Position numbers and translations under genes: made by a program
Notes under the pieces: model-generated
What the model was told of the DNA's origin: nothing
Databases searched by the model: none
What the model saw: only the letters and a program-made list of their open reading frames with translations
Shown: piece by piece, positions 59,150 through 64,000 of the stretch
How the letters are laid out: each line of letters begins with the position of its first letter
Numbering within the stretch: the stretch's first letter is position 1
Source of the DNA: Acidobacteriaceae bacterium
Lineage (GTDB): Bacteria > Acidobacteriota > Terriglobia > Terriglobales > Acidobacteriaceae
Length of the DNA stretch: 64,000 bases
Assembly: GCA_027449545.1 (NCBI GenBank)
Contig: DAIDLI010000080.1
Span: 37,818-101,817 of the forward strand
Direction of reading: 5' to 3'

Positions 59150-59563
59150 ATGACCGAGACCAACAAAAACATTCCCGCCGACAAGCTGGTGCGTGTCACC
59201 TTTGAACCCGAGGGACGCACGGTGGAGTTTGAGTTCGGCACCATGCCCTATGACCGCCACGGCAAGCCCATGTCGTTTCTCGACGTGGCCGAGAACTTCA
59301 ACATCTTTCTCGATCACGCCTGCGGCGGCTCCTGCGCCTGCACCACCTGTCACGTGTGGGTCAAGGAGGGCGCCGAAGGCGTCTCCGAAGCCGACGACGA
59401 CGAGCTCGACCGCCTGGATCAGGCCGCGGACGTGCAGCTCAACTCCCGGCTCGGATGCCAGGCCGTCATCACCAAGCCCGGCAACTACGTGGTCGAGATT
59501 CCCAAGTGGAATCGCAACTACGTCTCGGAAGGCAAGCCCCTGGCTCTCGCCGACCAAAAGTAA
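59150..59563 (+). CDS. fdx: [2Fe-2S] ferredoxin (Isc/adrenodoxin type)
   Basis: LDHACGGSCACTTCHVWV ... LNSRLGCQAVI; in isc operon. Confidence 0.92.
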   Translation: MTETNKNIPADKLVRVTFEPEGRTVEFEFGTMPYDRHGKPMSFLDVAENFNIFLDHACGGSCACTTCHVWVKEGAEGVSEADDDELDRLDQAADVQLNSRLGCQAVITKPGNYVVEIPKWNRNYVSEGKPLALADQK

Positions 59564-59599
59564 CCTTCACCTCAGCACCCGCCACAAAACCTCGGGTGC

Positions 59600-59680
59600 C
59601 CCCGGTCCCGATTCTGGGACCGGGGAAAGACTGACCCTCAACACGGCCGGGTGCCCCAGGTCCGGATTTTCGGACCTGGG
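59600..59680. repeat. Tandem pair of palindromic REP-like hairpins
   Basis: CCCCGGTCCC-gattct-GGGACCGGGG (59600-59625) and CCCAGGTCCG-gatttt-CGGACCTGGG (59655-59680). Confidence 0.85.
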
Positions 59681-59715
59681 AGAGATCGAATCTTGACCCA
59701 GCAAGGAGAGCCGCA

Positions 59716-59934
59716 ATGCCGCAGGAGATTCACTGGACCGACGCCGAAGAGATCGGCATTCGCCTGCAGGAAAAGTTCCCCGACCTCGATCCCCTGACGG
59801 TGCGCTTCACTGACCTGCACCGCTACGTCACCGAGTTGCAGGGCTTCGCGGACGATCCCTCCAAGTCGAATGAAGCCCGGCTCGAGGCCATCCAGATGGC
59901 CTGGCATGAAGAGTTCGAGGACGCCAAGGGCTAA
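59716..59934 (+). CDS. iscX: Fe-S assembly protein IscX
   Basis: IHWTDAEEIGIRLQEKFPDLDPLTVRFTDLHRYVTELQGFADDPSKSNEARLEAIQMAWHEEF. Confidence 0.93.
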   Translation: MPQEIHWTDAEEIGIRLQEKFPDLDPLTVRFTDLHRYVTELQGFADDPSKSNEARLEAIQMAWHEEFEDAKG

Positions 59935-59970
59935 TCCATAATCGCTGCACGTCGCTGGGTGCGGCGCGGC

Positions 59971-60624
59971 TCAATGCGAGTTGACGAAGATGTCGGGCGG
60001 CACCAGAGCCGGCGCCGGCATGCCGTCCAGAATCACCGAGCTCTCTTCGAAGACATGCAAGCCCGCCTCGTCGGCGGCCTGCGCCATCCAGCACACCACG
60101 CCTTTCTTCAACAGCGTGCAGGCAATTTCCACCGTATACCGCGGCGCCGTCTTCCCCTTGGGCAGCGCCCGCGCCCGCTCAATCCACATCTTGTGTCCGG
60201 CCACCGTGTAGGAGGCCTCGATCGGGCTGGAGATGTCGAAGGCCTGTTTCAGCCCCTCGGCGGCTCCGGAGCCGAAGCCCGGCAGGTCGCGGTTGGTCAG
60301 CGTCTGCCCATAGCAATCAAACGGCAATGCATCCACAACCACAACGCTGGGCGGCGTGCCATGCCGCGCTGTCAGAACCACCTGCAAACAGCCAATCCCC
60401 TTCTTCTCCTCCGCATCCGGCGTCTGCTGCGCCGCCTTTTTCTCCTCGGAAGAGGTGGACAGTCCCGGCGTGGTCACAATCTGCCAATCGTCCGGCAGCA
60501 CATACTGAAAACCAAGCCCATGGGCGTCGGTTGGAGCATGGGCAGCGGGTGGGGGTGCTGCGGCCTGCGGCGGCACCGGCGTCGCCATCAGGATCAGCAA
60601 CGCAGAAAGAGAGGGGAGATGCAT
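59971..60624 (-). CDS. Hypothetical secreted protein
   Basis: Signal-like MHLPSLSALLILMATPVPPQAAA; open 217-aa frame; family not recognised. Confidence 0.6.
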   Translation of the reverse strand: MHLPSLSALLILMATPVPPQAAAPPPAAHAPTDAHGLGFQYVLPDDWQIVTTPGLSTSSEEKKAAQQTPDAEEKKGIGCLQVVLTARHGTPPSVVVVDALPFDCYGQTLTNRDLPGFGSGAAEGLKQAFDISSPIEASYTVAGHKMWIERARALPKGKTAPRYTVEIACTLLKKGVVCWMAQAADEAGLHVFEESSVILDGMPAPALVPPDIFVNSH

Positions 60625-60661
60625 GCCAGGTTGGCTCCTCGAGTTCGCTGCTATCCGACGC

Positions 60662-60886
60662 TCAAAGATCTTCGGGTTTCAGTCCTGTGCGCTTGGCGAT
60701 CTTAGCAAGCATAACCGGCCCAATCTCTTCATGATCGTGAAAGGCCCACGTGTATTCGTATGCGTAATCAGGATTTTCCAGTTGCCTGTGCGAGCCGCTG
60801 CTGCTGATGCGCGGCTTTTCGCGCCATCCGATCCGCAACAATGCCCGGTAAACCCTCTTGGCACTCGTGGATGGGAACTTGCTCAT
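60662..60886 (-). CDS. hicA: HicA-family toxin (putative mRNA interferase)
   Basis: VYRALLRIGWREKPRISSSGSHRQLENPDYAYEYTWAFHDHEEIGPVMLAKIAKRTGLKPEDL. Confidence 0.8.
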   Translation of the reverse strand: MSKFPSTSAKRVYRALLRIGWREKPRISSSGSHRQLENPDYAYEYTWAFHDHEEIGPVMLAKIAKRTGLKPEDL

Positions 60887-60926
60887 GCCCGTAATCGATC
60901 ACGAGACAACATGGGATGCAACGCGA

Positions 60927-61127
60927 CTAGGCAACGGCAAACCGCACCTGCTCAGGCGCGGTCTTTTCAACCTCGATCTTGTCCGCCACGACACGCAAAG
61001 CCAGAGCTTCGACCTTGGACTGTGCCTCTTCCTTCGTTGCGCCGTAGGCCAGCACCCCGGGCAGGCTCTCGATCTCCGCAACCCACCTGCCATCGTCTTC
61101 ACGATCAAAATCAATCCTGAAATCCAT
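60927..61127 (-). CDS. hicB: HicB-family antitoxin
   Basis: MDFRIDFDREDDGRWVAEIESLPGVLAYGATKEEAQSKVEALALRVVADKIE; directly upstream of hicA. Confidence 0.8.
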   Translation of the reverse strand: MDFRIDFDREDDGRWVAEIESLPGVLAYGATKEEAQSKVEALALRVVADKIEVEKTAPEQVRFAVA

Positions 61128-61184
61128 ACGGCCACCTCGGGCGGTAGTTGGGAGCCCCGTACTGCCGATTCTACGCGTTTCCGC

Positions 61185-62684
61185 CTACTTCCGTTTCCAG
61201 CGTACCCCATCCTTGGAGTCTTCGAGCACCACCCCTTTGGATGCGAGCTGGTTGCGGATCTCGTCGGCACGGGCGAAGTTACGCTGCCTTTTAGCCTGCG
61301 TGCGCTCCGCCACCAGCGTCTCAATCGCCTCATCCGACAAGTGCGCAGCGGCGAGCACGCCCTCGTCGATCAGGTCCATCCGACCTGATGCCTGCGCCCA
61401 ATCCAGGGCGCGGCGGGTGCATTCGCGATCATCGTCGCGGATCACATCGAAAACGGCATCAAAATCAGCCAAAACAGCGAGGGCGGCGCGAGCGTCCGAT
61501 TCAAAAAGTCTTCCCGAATCCGCAATGGTATTTATCTTCCGGACCATTTCGAAAACTGCTGCACGAGCTTCTGCTGTATTCAGGTCGTTTGACAGAGCGT
61601 TAAAGAAATCGCTCTTCGCGGTCGCTATGATCTGCGAAATCTCTTCGTCTGCACCAACACTTCCACGCATGGCGCTCTTCGGCCATGCTGTATTCTTCAG
61701 CCGCTCGTGGAAGGTGCGCAGCCGGTTGATCGCGCTGGTGGCCTCGGTAAGGCCGTCGAAGGTGAAGTTGAGCTGGTGCCGGTAGGGAACCGAGATCAGC
61801 GCCAGGCGGATCGCCGAAGCCTTGTAGCCCTTCAGCAGCAGGTCGCGCAGCGTGAAGAAGTTGCCCTCGCTCTTCGACATCTTCTTGCCTTCCACCAGCA
61901 GAAAGCGCACGTGCATCCAGTGCCGCGCGAAGGGCTTGTGCGTGGCCGTCTCGCTCTGTGCGATCTCGTTCTCGTGGTGCGGGAACATCAGGTCTTCGCC
62001 GCCCGCATGCAGGTCGAAGCTCTCCCCCAGGTACTCCATCGACATCGCCGAGCACTCCAGGTGCCAGCCCGGCCGCCCCCGGCCGATCGCCGTATCCCAG
62101 GCCATCTCCCCGGGCTTGGCCGACTTCCACACCGCAAAATCGCGCGCCGAATCCTTCTCGTACTCGTCCACGTCCACCCGCGCGCCATCTTCCATGCCGC
62201 TCAGGTCCTTCTTGCTCAGCTTGCCGTAACTGGGAAAGGCGGAAAGCCGGAAGTACCAGCTCCCGTCCTCGGTCTTGTAGGCCGCGCCGGCGGCTTCCAG
62301 CTTCTGCACCAGCTCCACCATCTTGCCGATGTGCTCGGTGGCGTGCGGCAGCACCTCCGGCCGCTCCACCTTCAGCGCGTCCAGGTCCTCAAAGAAGGCC
62401 TGCTCGTACTTGGCCGTGTACGCGCCGATCGCCATGCCCGCCGCCGCGGCGTTGCGGATGATCTTGTCGTCCACGTCGGTGATGTTCATGACGTGGCGCA
62501 CCGGCACCCCGGTCAGCCGCAGGAAGCGGCGCAGCACATCCACTTCAAGAAACGTCCGGAAGTTGCCGATGTGGCCGTAGTCGTAGACCGTGGGCCCGCA
62601 GGCGTACATGCGCAGCACGCCACCCTCCGAAGGGGTAAGCGGCTCGACTTGTCCGGTGAGGGTGTTAAAAAGACGAAGCGTCAT
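61185..62684 (-). CDS. cysS: Cysteinyl-tRNA synthetase
   Basis: YACGPTVYDYGHIGNFRTFL (HIGH-type), WHLECSAMSMEYLGESFDLHAGGEDLMFPHHENEIAQSE, KKMSKSEGNF. Confidence 0.97.
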   Translation of the reverse strand: MTLRLFNTLTGQVEPLTPSEGGVLRMYACGPTVYDYGHIGNFRTFLEVDVLRRFLRLTGVPVRHVMNITDVDDKIIRNAAAAGMAIGAYTAKYEQAFFEDLDALKVERPEVLPHATEHIGKMVELVQKLEAAGAAYKTEDGSWYFRLSAFPSYGKLSKKDLSGMEDGARVDVDEYEKDSARDFAVWKSAKPGEMAWDTAIGRGRPGWHLECSAMSMEYLGESFDLHAGGEDLMFPHHENEIAQSETATHKPFARHWMHVRFLLVEGKKMSKSEGNFFTLRDLLLKGYKASAIRLALISVPYRHQLNFTFDGLTEATSAINRLRTFHERLKNTAWPKSAMRGSVGADEEISQIIATAKSDFFNALSNDLNTAEARAAVFEMVRKINTIADSGRLFESDARAALAVLADFDAVFDVIRDDDRECTRRALDWAQASGRMDLIDEGVLAAAHLSDEAIETLVAERTQAKRQRNFARADEIRNQLASKGVVLEDSKDGVRWKRK

Positions 62685-62882
62685 TGCTCGCAAAAAGTGC
62701 TCAACTTCCCCGAAATGTGCACCTTCTGATTCTAACAAGCGAAAGCATTACCGCCGGCTGCCCTCGCTTTTGGACACCTGGGAAAGGCACAACCCAAGAC
62801 GAAACGGAACTTCTCGTCCATTTCACTGCTCGTTTTCCAGACCATGACGACGTTGTACCTGTCGCCACGTCTCGCTCGGCAG

Positions 62883-62926
62883 TGTCAGACATGTGCCCGG
62901 TTCATTCTGTCAGGCATGTGCCCGGT
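62883..62926. repeat. Two-copy tandem repeat, 25-bp period
   Basis: TGTCAGACATGTGCCCGGT-tcattc-TGTCAGGCATGTGCCCGGT. Confidence 0.8.
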
Positions 62927-63245
62927 CCGTACCCCCCCAGAGGCCAGCACCCCCTCCCCTACGCCTGCAAAGAAGTTCGCCGGAATCAAGGGGTTGCAGT
63001 GGCCCATGCCGCGCAAGTTCGTGAATCCTGGGGGTTTGTTTACAAGTGCGTTCATTTCAGCAAGTTGCGGACCTGTCCGGCCATGCTGGGGGCACGGGAG
63101 GTTCGGCAGAGAGCAGGGACAGGGCCGGCTGAGGCTCGGAAGCACCACCCTGCAATGAGTATGCACAAAACCGGGAAATTCCTCGCGAGCGGTGGGAGAT
63201 CGCAGCGGGAGCGGTGAACCTTGGGCGGGACAGGTGTTCTTTTTC

Positions 63246-63272
63246 CCCGGTCCCCAAAAGCGAGGGACCGGG
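63246..63272. repeat. Palindromic REP-like element
   Basis: CCCGGTCCC-caaaagcga-GGGACCGGG; shares the CCCGGTCCC stem with 59600-59625. Confidence 0.7.
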
Positions 63273-63397
63273 CACGGTCACTTGTGCTTTGAAAAAGGTT
63301 GGGGAGCAGGGCCACCTGCCTGGGCATTAGCCGCGAGGAAAGTCATCTCCGGTTTGCCGGTTAACCAGGCCCTTGGCGGCTATTCGACCAAGATCTA

Positions 63398-63709
63398 TTA
63401 ATCTCGCTCATTGCGAGCTGACAAGCCCAGAGATGTGAAAGGTGCAGTTGCGTAAGGGTAGCGTCGGGAAAGCCAATGGTACGCGAAAAGCATTCCGAAG
63501 AAATTGAGCTGAAAAACGCTTTCAACCCCCCTCTGGTCCGTGATCCAACAACCCAGCCAGGCCACTAAGGCACCAAACGTGGCGTAGATAACAGGTATCC
63601 TCCACGCTCGAACATCGTGCCTGCCGAATCGGGCCGGGATATAAAGACCGAGCCACATTAGCCACGCGATTGAGCCGAGTGCAATTTGCAACCACTTGTT
63701 CGCCAGCAT
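63398..63709 (-). CDS. Small predicted membrane protein
   Basis: MLANKWLQIALGSIAWLMWLGLYIPARF...IPVIYATFGALVAWLGCWI...SVFQLNFFGMLFAYHWL; several hydrophobic segments. Confidence 0.45.
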   Translation of the reverse strand: MLANKWLQIALGSIAWLMWLGLYIPARFGRHDVRAWRIPVIYATFGALVAWLGCWITDQRGVESVFQLNFFGMLFAYHWLSRRYPYATAPFTSLGLSARNERD

Positions 63710-64000
63710 TAGCTGATTGTGACGTAGGAGTTATGACCGGTGCAAGGAAAAAACCTCGCGATGAGCGTTACAACCGGCGAGTGGTCACGATCTCAAGGGA
63801 TAATTATTCAACTGAGGATGCCCCTCGCTTTTGGGGGCCGGGGGACGGATATCTTCGGTCCCGTTCTTGATAGCCGCAACGATATAACTCCCTATGTTGG
63901 CAAGTGACCGGAAAGCCGTGCAAATATTTCGAAAGGATAAACTTAGGCGCCCATCAGCGGCGGCGCGCCCGGTTGGTCGGCAATGCTGACCTTACACAAA

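Noticed and set aside
61707-62729. 340-aa ORF antisense to cysS
   Set aside because: CysS on the minus strand has HIGH-type and KMSKS motifs; this frame is a shadow.
63733-63870. Short + strand ORF MTGARKKPRDERYNRRVV...
   Set aside because: Very short, overlaps a repeat element (CCCTCGCTTTTGG), no recognisable homology.

Overview
The window looks like an Acidobacteriota chromosome, judged from Oar-type TonB receptors with carboxypeptidase-like N-domains, NHL/Ig mosaic proteins and CCCGGTCCC-type intergenic palindromes. There are three zones. (1) Left edge, ~0-1.25 kb: housekeeping-like genes (YraN, SIMPL-domain protein). (2) ~1.5-52.0 kb: an accessory region with two TonB-dependent receptors, a giant NHL/Ig-like protein, a sulfatase, two DUF4855 paralogues around an IS256-like transposase remnant, an FGE-like/esterase fusion, GH20 hexosaminidase, an MFS sugar porter, DUF6067, DUF5107-TPR, CBM9-like and DUF4434 proteins, AGE epimerase, two NagA, a GntR/HutC regulator, two RhaT-family permeases, a NanE-ROK kinase fusion and NagB. 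I read most of this as a locus for degrading and using an N-acetylhexosamine-containing, possibly sulfated, polysaccharide. (3) ~52.3-64 kb: tRNA-Val(GAC), a CDP-alcohol phosphatidyltransferase, a complete iscRSUA-hscBA-fdx-iscX operon, hicBA and cysS, then repeat-rich intergenic DNA. The most interesting signals are: TTGTATA-like palindromes in the promoters of scattered glycan genes (candidate GntR regulon); a promoter/leader/signal-peptide segment shared by unrelated genes; an FGE-fold/esterase fusion lacking the FGE cysteine pair; several putative glycosidases of unknown function on Tat-like signals; a 17-bp repeat of the tRNA-Val gene suggesting the accessory block is a ~51 kb island; and a covarying tandem hairpin pair before iscX. 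All family assignments are by eye, with no database search.
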